Origin: Ciona savignyi
Lineage: Eukaryota > Chordata > Ascidiacea > Phlebobranchia > Cionidae
Direction of reading: 5' to 3'
DNA: 64,000 bases
Assembly: GCA_000149265.1 (NCBI GenBank)
Contig: CH002895.1
Location: forward strand, 1-64,000
The notes below the pieces were generated by a model. That model was not told the origin of the DNA, did not search any database, and saw only the letters and a program-made list of their open reading frames with translations. Shown piece after piece: positions 25,138-36,286 of the stretch. A program made the position numbers and the translations under genes. Positions within the stretch are counted from its first letter, which is position 1, and each line of letters opens with the position of its first letter.

Positions 25138-28100
25138 CTAGCTTGATTTCTTTATTGTAGGACCTTTCTTTTGAACTTTCAGGACAGTATAAACATCGTT
25201 TTTGTAAACGATGTCAAACCATGGTCGGGGGTTGGCTCGGGCTACAGCACAAGCTGGAGTTCTTCCCTGCAATAAAAACGTTCATTTAATGGTCATCGTT
25301 TCTATTAAGCACGGTTAAAAAGTCAGCAAAAAAAACATAATAAAACTGAACTAAAAATGCAAAAATGAACTCACCCTTTTCTCTGGTTCTTCGATATCCC
25401 AGATTTCAGGCATCTGACAACCATCCCTGGTCTTGCGGACACACCACGAGTCCTCCAACACGTAATAGTCAACTCCCATCGCTTCTACTGTGTCACGAAC
25501 CTCTTCCAGTGTTCTTCTGCTGTACATGGAGTAGACTTTCATAGTTCGTTCACGAAGACCTGAAAAAGAAGAATTTAAACGCCTTGCGTTATAATAAATG
25601 TAAGCCTGTTTTTATAAAATAAACGGAGCTAAATTGGGGCCAGGTATTGAAGATATAGTGCAACTAAGCAACATAAATTGTAAACAAAATTGTCAATTGC
25701 TTTCATTTACAACACATATGGATGAAATAAAAATATCTTTTAATTCGTCTATGTAGAATAAAAATACATGGTGACTATAGCATGTAATGTAATAGGCAAG
25801 TAAAGTACGCAAGTTAGATTAGACAAATGAATTATTTTAATAAATTAAAAAAAAACGTTTCTAACCTGCATCTTCATAATGTGGGTGGTTCACAATGGGC
25901 CGTAAACATGACAGTTTAATACTTGCCATGGTTGGCATAGCTCCAGCAAACACAGCATTCGGTGGTAAGTTTTCATTGATAAAGTTTAACAGCTGTAGAT
26001 AGCATGTAAATTAGCAAAGATTTACAGAGTCTTGACTGGTGATTAAATATAAAGAAAAAACACTTCCAGTTATACTTATTTATAAGTGAAACAAATTTAA
26101 TACTTGAATGTATATAAAAAAAATTCTTTGTTGTTCAAGAGCAGGGCGATAATAATTTTTACCTGTTCATGGGGCCAGTTCTCAAATTCCCCAATAATGT
26201 TCCATTGATGCGATAAGTTCCCAAACCCAACAACACATGCCATTGCAAGCACAAGGCATATCATGGCGCCATGGCGCTGTCGGGAACCAATAAAACCAAA
26301 CAGTTGCCTGGAAATTTAATATTGTGTCAGCTGGGATCAGTGGCAGTTTATGTTCATCCTACAGTTACACAGCTACTGGACACTGTCAATCCAATATTTT
26401 TTGAACAAAATAATCATGGGCAGTTTTTTGACAGTGTAGTGACTGGAGTCGGCAAACCGGTTTACAGTTATTTTATTAACTGCATGGTGTAGGTGTGTGT
26501 GTAATTGAGGTAATATAATATTTACAGATTGAGGCAATAAACAATGTCGAAACCAGGACAATAAAGACCTACCTGTGAGCGAGAAGTGCTGCTGTTATAG
26601 CCATCATTGGAGTCATAAAAAGTTTTAGTCTCATTATAAGAATGGCCATAAAAGTGAAGGCAATCATTTGCAGGACGGTGTAGACCAGCTCGGCAAGTGG
26701 TTTGCTGCGGTGAGCAGAAGCTTCCTCGTTGTATATTTCAACCTCTGTGTCATCACTGCTTTCCGACTCTTTTTTCTCCTATGAAGTTTAAAGTGGTTCG
26801 TTAAACAACCTTAATCAATTTATTTTACCATGATTTACTTTGTTAATAGAATAACACTACACTACAAAGCACACATAGTAGGATGTACAGATACTATAGT
26901 TTTGGGAGTTAGATAATTAAGAAAGTTGGACAGTTAACCTTATATTGTGTGTATTCATGCTTCAGACATTTGAAAGCAAGTGTGCCGGTGACCAAAAACA
27001 TTGTAGGGATCAGCAGAGTTTTACTCAGTTTCAGAACGGTCTCCATCTCCAAGAAATCAAACTCCCTGCAAAGAAATGAGAAAATTAACTTTACTATTTG
27101 AGTTTTAACGAGTCAAATATTAATAAAAAATGTGAAATCTCACTTTGCACATGTATACAACATGGTGTGGAAGTTATTGAAGTCCGAGAACTTGGACTTC
27201 AAAATTTCCCAAATATGGGCATCATCAGCGGTCATAAGAGCGGTTGCAATTAATTTCTTCAGGACAAAGGTTCCAATCAACCAAGTCAAAACCTGTATTG
27301 CATATAAAATATATATAATTCTTTTCTTTAGTAGTAACAGGTTTTCATGGACTAATTTTTAGATCTGGTGTGTCACCGTGGACATGCTTCTACAAATGCA
27401 CGGAACAAAATTTTTAGAGCAATCCATTTGTAATGCTACTGAAAAAGATATAAACAAACTGTTTTGTTAATGCAATTAATGCATTACATTTACATAAAAT
27501 AAATACCGGTATATTTCAATTTACATAGCCTATTTTAATATAAGCCAATCAATTAAGCTTGTTTAATATATATCTATTGTTACGTTGCTGTGCAATAATA
27601 AGTGCTGCTATACACAAGGATGTTAAATGAATTTAGGGGTTAGTTGGTTTTTGCATCATTTACAGTGGGACTACTTGTTTTGCTATTGACAAATTGACTG
27701 TTAAACTTTATTTGGCAATTTTGGTCTGGTTTTAATAATTTAAAAACTATTTTCCTGTGTATATATTGTTAAGAAGTTTAGTAATATTAAGATATATATA
27801 TTTAAATTATGCAATATATACCAGTATAATAAACCGAATTTTAGTAATTTTTTTATCTAAATGTAGAATAGTATAAGACATGTTGGCAAGCATGAAACAT
27901 AAAGACAGCCGGTGCTGATTATGGGTTTAAAAATATCCTTATTAAAGTCACTGATTTTATAGTTACACAGTACTGACATCACTTGCATGCAAATACCTTA
28001 ACCAAGCATCTGAGAATAATATTTCGGACTCTTGAGTCAATTGCACGTTCCAATTTCACAATGACAAAGATTGCAACAAGACTTGAAGCATAAAATGATG

Positions 28101-30033
28101 TCAGGAGCATCTCGTTTCCAAATTGAAAAACAAAGTTGGCCAGAAGTGCTATTATTTGGGCGTGAATAAGAATCATCATCTAAGAAAAAGAAATAATGAT
28201 GTTATTGTATTGGTGCTGTTTGTGTATTTCCTCTGTAAAGTTCATGTTGATATAAAAGAAGGATCTTGTACAAGATAAATAAATAAAGCTTGAGATGACA
28301 AGTGAAAAGCATAGTCTTTGAGCATGTTTGATTATGACATCCACACTCGCACACACCAATCTTTTATTTATGATATTACTTGAGTCGGTCTTATGCCCTT
28401 ACCTTCCATGAGCCAATGAATTCAAGAATGTATAGAGCAAACACACATGCACTTTGGGTAAGCAGGGCAAACTGAGCAAACTGCCATGGCAACATGAACA
28501 AAAAAGCAGCAGCGCATATGGCACTCATGTGTCTGTGGATGATGCAATGAATATAGATGTAGAAAGGAATTTATTTAACTTTGTTTGATTTTAAATATAT
28601 TACATAAGTCATTTGTAAATTAAACCTTTTCTCTGAATGGAAAACAGTTCACAGCATTTTGTTTATTTCTTAATTAATTTGGACTTACATAGCATATGCA
28701 GTTCAAAGTTAGTAATACTTGTTTGTACATAGTTTAAATGCTTTTAATACCTAGGTATATAAATATAGTTTATTTAAGAGTAAATGCCAATTTAAACACA
28801 ACGTTAAACAACCTTATTTACACACATAAAATATTTTTGTAAGTCAGATATTCTCCTTCAAAGCTTTTTCTACATGAATCAGTACGTATTGTACGAATAT
28901 ATGCCACTAAATTTGTGTATAGAAATTTTACTTGAAATAATCTGGCTTTTGGCATTTGATCATGTGGGTGACAAGCAAAAGCTCAAGGATGAGAAATGGA
29001 AATGAGTAACTTTCTCTTAACGGAGGAGTCCACATCACTCGAGTTGCTTCACCATGGTTGAAAAAGTAAAATGCAACGCATATCAGTCCTGAAATAAAGA
29101 CATTTTTATTTTTGTCAAAAAATGAAAATTAAAGAACGACTTACCTCCCCATAATGAATTGCCAGATATGTACCATCCATAAAGAAACACAAATGACATC
29201 ATGCTACTGTTAATAGCATATATGCAGTTTACATAAAAGTAATGTGGATCACCAATTCCCTCACAGCTGTTTATAGGTGGCAAGTCACCTCGGTTAATCT
29301 GTAAATTGTTTTAATATTTATATAAGATTAAAAACTATTAAAAAAATTATTAAAAACTGAAGATAACAATAACAATCTATACATCTAAGATCACATAAAA
29401 ATATAACACTATAAACTCATATTGCAGGTTTACCTTCCAGCATGTCATAGTCTTTATTTTACAAGCTTTGGTAAAAGAATCGAAAGCACGATACACTGTC
29501 CCTATGACCAGTTCCGGATACAAATTAAATCTCTTCAGTACATTAATCGTGCTTGGGTATTCTGTTATGTTGTCATAGACAATTTGCTTCATTCCATTGA
29601 ATGCAGATGGAGCTGTGTGAAATGGAATAAAAATTTTTAAAAGAGAAACAGTACCTGTACCAAAAATGCAAAAATAAGCTATTTAACAATCAAAAACAAA
29701 CCTATAAAATAGGCTCTTACCTTCAACCATGGTCTTGTAGTATGAATAGTAAAGGCCCATTTCGGTTCGAAATGTAAGGTCTCGCTCAAGAGAAGACAAG
29801 TGGGAGAAATGGCGATCGTTTTCAAACATAGTCCATATATGAAGGCCATGAAGCCAACCACAAAAGCCAGCAATCAGAAATGCAACGATTGTCCAATTGT
29901 TAAAGAAACTTTTCCCTGTTGTACTAGAGACAGTTGGCACAACTTCTTTTTTTGACTGGCGTTTGCTAATTTTTTTTGTAGAGTCACCATTAGCCCCCAC
30001 AACGGTAGGCTTACCTGCTTGCTTCCGCGCCAT
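25138..30033 (-). CDS. DPY19L: DPY19-like C-mannosyltransferase (complete, 13 exons, 727 aa deduced)
   Basis: Minus-strand exons: 29721-30033 (ATG), 29434-29612, 29145-29298, 28932-29088, 28403-28532, 27997-28179, 27144-27292, 26939-27065, 26573-26778, 26163-26307, 25866-25992, 25375-25559, 25138-25266 (stop). All junctions are GT-AG and the phases sum exactly. The protein is multi-pass: a basic cytosolic N-terminus, first membrane segment around residues 46-66, then the luminal family motif [10 protein letters not shown]...[17 protein letters not shown] (71-104), [51 protein letters not shown], a DDAHIWEIL loop, [40 protein letters not shown] and [24 protein letters not shown]. These match the DPY19L1/L2 order I remember. 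The family transfers mannose from dolichol-phosphate-mannose to Trp of WxxW motifs in thrombospondin repeats, in the ER. Exon 9 encodes an acidic [14 protein letters not shown] loop. No catalytic break is seen. Confidence 0.93.
27293..27996 (-). other. Largest intron of the DPY19-like gene (AT-rich)
   Basis: About 700 bases of AT-rich intron between the exons ending ...RCLVK and starting VLTWLIG. Nothing coding is seen on either strand. Confidence 0.6.
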
Positions 30034-30118
30034 TCTTAAACAGTTCTAATCACCACCTTTTAAAGATACCTAAAATCAAAAGAAACAGACTTTTAAATAA
30101 GTATATAGTATATAACTG

Positions 30119-30366
30119 TCTTGTTCCAGTCCCTCTATTTTGTACAGGTCCGCTAGAGTTAGTTTTAAACATGGGGTTGGAGTTAGGGTTAGTTCTGGGG
30201 TTAAGGTTAGTGATTAGGGCAGGGCACTGGACCTAGCGCTGGGCATAGCGGACCTATAGCTGGACATAGCGGACCTAACGCTGGACATAGCGGACCTAGC
30301 GGTGGACTTAGCGGACCTAGCGCTGGACCAAGCGGACCTGTACAAAATAAAGCGACCCTCTTGTTC
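30119..30366. mobile_element. hAT-like MITE, copy 1, with 8-bp target duplication
   Basis: Element 30127-30358 is flanked by direct repeats TCTTGTTC (30119-30126 and 30359-30366). The ends are inverted repeats sharing TATTTTGTACAGGTCCGCT. The inner right half holds about five copies of a 21-base unit built on CTGGACATAGCGGACCT. A second copy of the family lies at 46415-46559. Eight-base duplications are typical of hAT transposons. There is no coding capacity, so it is a non-autonomous element about 230 bases upstream of the DPY19-like start. Confidence 0.85.
30240..30345. repeat. 21-bp tandem repeat inside the MITE
   Basis: About five imperfect units of roughly 21 bases, each containing GGACCTA followed by GCTGGACATAGC with small variants. 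Copy 2 of the same MITE at 46.4 kb lacks this expansion, so the array grew inside this copy. The apparent minus-strand ORF of repeated SARSAMSS-type residues here is produced by the repeat. Confidence 0.75.
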
Positions 30367-31847
30367 TGATAAAATTCCAGAGGACTGTTTCAGCAAATAA
30401 TGAAGTACCTATGTAAGTACTAACTTTGGCAGGTTGCTAACATTTGTATATAAACCTGCACCTATATGTTAGTTACTGCTAACATTCTGGTACTTTGGTA
30501 AACTGATCAAAACAAAACATTTTTTTATTGCAAGTATTGTAGACATAAATCTTATAATAGATTTAAGTGTTTCAGGTTTTGTAAACCAAATTGTATAACT
30601 GTAGTTAAACTTAATATCGTAATATTGATGAGAACAATACCCAGCGACGAAATGCGCATATAAGAAGATAGGAAACGATTTGACGCCAACAACTACTTTG
30701 CGGATTAGTATAGTATTTACAATTTACTGAACAATGGGATATCATAATATTGTCCTTATACACTGTCTTAATGGTAATTAAACATCAAGTCTTGATCTGT
30801 ATTACTGGTAAATTGGATATAAGATATCACCGATCTCTGAATATGTACTAACTGGTCAACTTTATAACACTAATCATTTGCATGCAACGAAACGATTACT
30901 CAGCACGATTTGGTACACGTAATCTTGTATGTTTTCGTTGTCAGCCTGTAAAAAAACTTCGTCTTCTGATGTTTTAATTAAAATATCAACCTCTTAATGG
31001 ACGAGGCTATATACTGCGCTGATACAAAATTATAAACGTAAAACAATAAACCAGTTTTCAATTCACCGAAAAAAGATAATTACAATGCCACATGGCAAAC
31101 TGCAATAAAAAAGGCACGTCTGTTGAATAGTTTTATTCAAAATAGAAATTAGAAGTCGGCATCTTGCGTTGCCGCGGGCGTTTTGTTAAAATAACTAAAT
31201 AGTGCAAACAATTTTCGTTTTGCTGAATGAAAGCACTTAAGCTAAATTTAATTCTGAAATAACTAACATACAATCTACCCCGATATAACGATGCTTAATA
31301 CCTTGGTACAAATTTGGTCGAATGGCATAATACAATAATACATTCTCTCTTGATACTTCTCACTTAACATACAATATTAGAAACTGTACTATAGCGAGCG
31401 CTGCTCAATCGGATTGCCCAACCAAAGGTTAACGGTTCGAAGATGAACCAGCTGCCCGAACTTTTTTAGATTGGAAAAGTATATTTTCGACTCGAGGAGT
31501 AGGCGATGGATGAACCAGGACTTGTCCGCTTCGAACCTGCTTGAAACGGGCTAAAATTGTTGCGAGGGGCAACATTGTTAAGATTAGACTATACATAATT
31601 AAATTTTCTTTATAATAAATACAATTTGGAACAAGGGGCGCAAATTGTTTTCGTTAGTGTTTTTCTTTTTTGTCAAACGCTGGACAGGGAATTGTCTTGT
31701 CAGCCAAAAATTATCAAAATTAGACTCAAACTTTCAGATATGGTAGCTAACATGACATAGACAAGTCTAAACACAAACTTTAAGGTTTTACCCCCAGGAA
31801 AATCTCCCATGCTTGTAAAATACGAATATCGAAAACTTTGTAAGTGC
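30367..31847. other. AT-rich intergenic DNA upstream of the DPY19-like gene
   Basis: No gene is seen. A short stretch at about 31395-31460 with GGTTAACGGTTCGAA looks like a decayed tRNA-derived B box, too degraded to name. The segment near 31650-31700 shares wording with the flank of the satellite at 40.25 kb. Confidence 0.4.
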
Positions 31848-31925
31848 AGTGGAACCCCGTTTACCTGACCACCTATGGGACCATCATCAAGCGGTCTCGG
31901 GGTGGTCGTGTTAGCGATTTTTTTT
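31848..31925. mobile_element. Possible end of a pogo/Tigger-like DNA transposon
   Basis: It starts CAGTGGAACCCCGTTTACC, resembling the CAGTGGAACC terminal repeats of pogo/Tigger elements, followed by GGGACC... and GCGGTCTCGGGG text typical of such ends. No matching inverted right end was found, so at most it is a fragment. Confidence 0.35.
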
Positions 31926-32600
31926 GTATATATTTGTCATCAACACCGTGGCGGTGTAATGCCCTTGTAATGATCGTATAGATGAAGTTATCAAATTGGC
32001 TTAAAACGTTTACGTATTGTAAAGATGGCGTATAACCAATTAAGACCTCTATGCGCGGGCGGATGTGACGAGTGGTATCCTCCATGAGTCATTGTTTTTA
32101 AAAGAGTGTTTTGCTGAGTAACAATGGTGGTGATTACCCATTTTTGGTGGGAGCGGCATGTGAGGCTGCGCGCGCCGGTTCTGGTTTAGCTGTAAAGTTT
32201 TGTAAAAGCGGAGCAGTGTTTTTTTTAAATAAAGGTGTTGATTGTGCATCTGCTGGCTGTTTTGTTGAAAAAAAAGTAGCCGATGTAGGAAGGGGTACGG
32301 GTTTAAAATTTTAAGTACAATTTTGTAAGTTTTCGAGTTTAGGTTGCAAATTCAAGCTTCAATTTTAAATTGTGAAAAAAAAACTAAGACTTCCAAGTCA
32401 GGATTTTGAGTGACAGCTGTGTTTATGAGGTCAGTTTGCATTGGAGAGATGGGGAGAACAATTAGTTTAACGCCTCCTATAGATATACAAAAATCTTAAA
32501 CTCGGAGATTTACTCGTTCTCTAGACAAGTCCAAAAAATACCCTTTATTATTAGTGTTTTATTACTTGTGAGCGTGCGGTTAACGTTATTACCTGGGATA
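31926..32600. other. Non-coding AT-rich stretch
   Basis: Short ORFs only, with no recognised product. It lies between a possible transposon end and a 32-bp tandem repeat. Confidence 0.4.
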
Positions 32601-32700
32601 CATCACAAATTATGTATACTGTCAAATTATAACATCACAAATTATGTATACTGCCAAATTATAACATCACAAATTATGTATACTGCCAATTATGTATATC
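32601..32700. repeat. 32-bp tandem repeat, three copies
   Basis: Unit begins CATCACAAATTATGTATACT; copies start at 32601, 32633 and 32665 with one T/C difference, and the third is truncated near 32688. It is a simple direct duplication without unique spacers, so it is not a CRISPR array. Confidence 0.85.
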
Positions 32701-32814
32701 AAACGTCAGGGGTGGCTTTTCCGTCAGAAATCGCCCAGCAGAATTATCGAATCGGATTAAAACTTTTATAAATAGCACCAAAATTGGCTTAGATTAGTCT
32801 ATACATAAACTAAA

Positions 32815-32875
32815 TTTCGGGTAAAAATGGGGGAATTCCCTAGATTTTCGAAAAAATAATTAAATGTCTTAAATA
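32815..32875. repeat. Dispersed fragment of the 336-bp satellite
   Basis: The wording GGGGGAATTCCCTAGATTTTCGAAAAAATA resembles the GGGGAATTCCCC...TTTTTTCGAAAAAAATA part of the array at 40.3-41.9 kb. A second such fragment (CCGGAATTTTGGGTGACAAAGGGGGGATTC) is at 34588-34625. Confidence 0.45.
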
Positions 32876-33207
32876 AACAGTGTTTTAGTTTAGCCTATAG
32901 CCAGCATGGTATTAAACAGCATGCAATATATATCTATTAAATTTCGTGGTCTGTTGGTCACTTACAAAAGGCATATGTTCAAAATGTAAAACAAATTCCA
33001 AAGCTTGTAGAGGATATTTATTTATATTATTAAGTTTGTGACAAGTGTGACATCTAATGGGGTTATCGAATGTTCCACAGTTTTTAGCCAACAGTCATAT
33101 TTCAAAAAAATCCTCAATCAGGTATATAAATTAAATAACTGGTGTCTTTTACTTAATTGTTAGGTAGGAACAAAATAATTTTAAGGGTGTAAAACAACTT
33201 CAACGTA

Positions 33208-33549
33208 TAAGCTTGGTGGATTAGTGCGTCGCCTTTTAGCTAAGGACTGTGTTCTTGGGGATATTGCAGATATATGTCCATATAGTACGATTTCTTACCA
33301 CAATTTGATGTATTTTAAACAAGGTATATATATATATATGCTTACCTAGGGCAAAGCACTTAACGAAAATTGCCTGAACTCAGCGGATTAATTGGTTCTA
33401 CTAAGTAGAAGGAATATATATGCGAATTATACACAAAACACTGAAATAGCTTCGGTAACCTGACGGTTGGTACGAGGTGATCTGCCGATTGACCGCGTGT
33501 TAACCCCCTTGGTTATCCCATTCATGGAGATAAACATAAATATCCTAGG
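33208..33549 (+). mobile_element. tRNA-derived SINE, diverged plus-strand copy
   Basis: The head retains TGGTGGATTAGTGCGTCGCC. The body and tail retain GCCTGAACTCAGCGGATTAA, GGTAACCTGACGGT, GAGGTGATCTGCCGATT, GTGTTAACCCCCTTGGTTAT and GGAGATAAACATAAATATCC, matching the better copies at 50.4, 55.6 and 58.4 kb. The middle is disrupted. Confidence 0.75.
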
Positions 33550-33911
33550 TCACTAAAGTTTCACCCTGTTCGTTATAGTTTTGTTTTTGCATGAATAAAC
33601 CAATGGTTATACGTTTACCAATCAAAACTTTTATCCAGTTTATTCCTAGATTTCTGTTCATCCAAAACGTATTAACTAACATCACTATAAGGTTAACCGC
33701 TTTTCCATCATATATATGTTTTCCTTGGTGGCTTGTTGGGATGAAGATCTTTGCATTGTAAATTACAATTACAATTTGTAATACATTTAAATATGAAGGT
33801 AAGTTCCAAATAAAGTATGCCAATACCGCGTAATGTTTTTACTTTATATCATTTACATTTTACTTTTAGCGTATTGCCCTTAAGAAAATTGCAAACATGC
33901 TCCAATCAATA

Positions 33912-34188
33912 NNNNNNNNNNNNNNNNNNNNNNNNNNNNNNNNNNNNNNNNNNNNNNNNNNNNNNNNNNNNNNNNNNNNNNNNNNNNNNNNNNNNNNNNN
34001 NNNNNNNNNNNNNNNNNNNNNNNNNNNNNNNNNNNNNNNNNNNNNNNNNNNNNNNNNNNNNNNNNNNNNNNNNNNNNNNNNNNNNNNNNNNNNNNNNNNN
34101 NNNNNNNNNNNNNNNNNNNNNNNNNNNNNNNNNNNNNNNNNNNNNNNNNNNNNNNNNNNNNNNNNNNNNNNNNNNNNNNNNNNNNNNN
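33912..34188. other. Assembly gap (277 N)
   Basis: Run of N flanked on both sides by the identical 12-mer CTCCAATCAATA (33900-33911 and 34189-34200). This is either an overlap between contig ends or a target-site duplication around an unassembled insertion. Confidence 0.95.
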
Positions 34189-34204
34189 CTCCAATCAATA
34201 AAAG

Positions 34205-34492
34205 TCCGACCGGTTGGTCTGGTGGTTTAGTGCGACGTCTTTCAACCAAAGTTTCGAAACTGGTCGCTTATTACTCCGTTGTGTGCCTGGGCAAGGTACT
34301 CAACGGACATTGCCTGATCCCAGCAGATTAGTGGGTTTTGCCAAATTAAAGAAACATGTCTATCATACGCAACACACAGCAATAGCTTCGTAACCCGACG
34401 GTGGGCGCGAGGTGATCTGACGATTGCCCGTGTGTTAACCCCCTTGGTTTTCCCACTCACGGGGATAAACATGAATATCCCATCCTATACTA
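34205..34492 (+). mobile_element. tRNA-derived SINE, plus-strand copy
   Basis: Begins GACCGGTTGGTCTGGTGGTTTAG (A-box-like), contains GTTTCGAAACTGGTCGC (B-box-like), then the conserved body (GGACATTGCCTGATCCCAGC, AACCCGACGGTGGGCGCGAG, TGTGTTAACCCCCTTGG) and the tail GGGGATAAACATGAATATCCCATCC. Confidence 0.85.
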
Positions 34493-35218
34493 AAAGCCAC
34501 TAAAAACATAATTACAAGAGATTTCCCGTTAAAGCTACCGAATTAAATGTAAACTTTTGTTAAATAAGATGATTTACATATGCAAAACCCGGAATTTTGG
34601 GTGACAAAGGGGGGATTCTTTCGGATTAAAAAAAAAACATTTTTAGCATGTTTCGAGCATATCAGAATTATTATTGTTTTAAAACACTTTTGCGTATGGC
34701 GTTGCGGACTGAGAAAGTTGGCACCAAGATGGCGACAACTGTCTCGTCTCCTAACTTATTATACATTTAGCAATTTCTCTGAACAAACATAGCTAACGCA
34801 CGACAGCTGGCCAAAGCTTATTTTCGTACGATCAATTTCTTTGTTGTTGACTTATAACAAATCAACTAAATGATATCGTATTTTTCAGTCTAGAGAGATA
34901 GCGGTAAAGTGAGTCATATATGTTACTTTTTCAGGTTAACATTATGTTTTATCGGTACTTCTAGTTACAACATTGACGAAATAAACTTATATATTTAGTC
35001 ACTATAGCCTACATTTTTTTACTAGGAATAAATAACGGTTTAGTTTTTTAAAGTAGTATCACTTTAAAGTACCACATACTATAAAACAGCTTTGACAACT
35101 TGAGCAGCTGTGAGCTTAATAAAATTAACTAAAATAGTCCTGATATATTATTATTTTTTTGGCGTATATAGAATGAACTGTTGAACCTAGTAAGTTATTA
35201 CAACAATAGCTCTTTAAG

Positions 35219-36286
35219 ATGACTGAATCACCTGTTCGTGCAAGAACATTGGAATACACCAACGCGATGAAACACTTCAAATTTATGTTCCCCACATTAG
35301 ATCCTGAAGTTATTGAATGTGTACTGCGATCAAATTCTGGTCATGTTGATTCCACAATTGACAACTTGCTACAGCTAACAATTGATGATAATGGAAAACA
35401 TACAAGAAACATTCATAGAGATTTTGGGTATGGAAGAGAGCCTGTGTCAGAATGGGATGATAGGCAGCGTAGTGAAGCATGTTGCCCTCCAAAATACACT
35501 GCATTAGCTGCTCCACACCACAGTAGGATGTATTCCAGTAATAATGTACCACCTCCTCATCGATCTGTTCGCTATGGGTCAGAACAAAGTACACGATCTA
35601 CATTTAGAGATTGGAATCCTCCATTACTTGGTAAGCTACCTGATGACTTTTTACGCATTGTTCCATCTTCTCCACCTGTATCTGCAAACGCAACTTCTCA
35701 TAATGTGCCCCATTCTTCACGCACCAGTCATTCAAGAAACTCATCAATGCATCAAAATGATGATGATCCGAGAAAAAAAAATGTATACAGACAAAACAGT
35801 TCCCCAAATCTGACGCCCAGAAGCTTGTCTCGTAGATCTTCAGACTTTCAATCAAGTGAAAAACATAATGTTAATGGCAGAAACAGAGTTGACAGACAGA
35901 CAATTGAGGACAGAAAAATTGCCCTTCTTCTCCAGAATAAAGAATTTATGTTGGAACTACGCAGAAACAAAGAATTTTTGAAAGAACTTCAACAATACGA
36001 TAGCGATGAAAGCAATACGGAACCCAAACCTCATCAATTTCATCCAATTACTGTTGATCCATTTGTTGAGATTAAAGACACTGAAAAAGAACCTGAACCA
36101 TTGGAAGATTTAGAACATTCTTTATTTAATGGTTTTCAAGATCGAGGAAGGCCAACAAACAAATCAACAAAAAGAAAACTTTCTGACATAGCGCAGCGCT
36201 TAAACTTAAGAAGAACATCTTATAAATCGATGAGCAAAATTGATCCTATATTTGCTAATACTGATGATAATGATGTAGTTAAATAA
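35219..36286 (+). CDS. CUEDC1: CUE domain-containing protein 1 homologue, single coding exon (355 aa)
   Basis: The first ATG of a long open frame. Residues about 14-55 form a CUE domain, the small ubiquitin-binding fold, with the diagnostic MFP at 23-25 and a C-terminal LL (TIDNLL). Residues 131-149 (DWNPPLLGKLPDDFLRIVP) and 231-258 (DRKIALLLQNKEF ... RRNKEFLKELQ), then a late STKRKLSDIAQRL, are the other blocks I remember in vertebrate CUEDC1, in the same order. Between them is a Ser/Asn-rich, probably disordered linker. Vertebrate CUEDC1 has several coding exons; here there is no intron in the frame. An untranslated 5' exon is possible (AG at about 35209). AATAAA lies 26 bases past the stop (36312). 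CUEDC1 has been linked to ubiquitin-dependent control of receptors in mammals; its job here is inferred only from the domain. Confidence 0.9.
   Translation: MTESPVRARTLEYTNAMKHFKFMFPTLDPEVIECVLRSNSGHVDSTIDNLLQLTIDDNGKHTRNIHRDFGYGREPVSEWDDRQRSEACCPPKYTALAAPHHSRMYSSNNVPPPHRSVRYGSEQSTRSTFRDWNPPLLGKLPDDFLRIVPSSPPVSANATSHNVPHSSRTSHSRNSSMHQNDDDPRKKNVYRQNSSPNLTPRSLSRRSSDFQSSEKHNVNGRNRVDRQTIEDRKIALLLQNKEFMLELRRNKEFLKELQQYDSDESNTEPKPHQFHPITVDPFVEIKDTEKEPEPLEDLEHSLFNGFQDRGRPTNKSTKRKLSDIAQRLNLRRTSYKSMSKIDPIFANTDDNDVVK

Noticed and set aside
30214..30396. Minus-strand repeat protein (SARSAMSS-type units)
   Set aside because: Produced by the 21-bp tandem array in a MITE; no start or splice context.
32601..32700. 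CRISPR-like direct repeat
   Set aside because: Units are contiguous with no variable spacers and the sequence is a eukaryotic nuclear genome.
33817..34331. Long ORFs on both strands over the N run
   Set aside because: They exist only because N codons are not stops.
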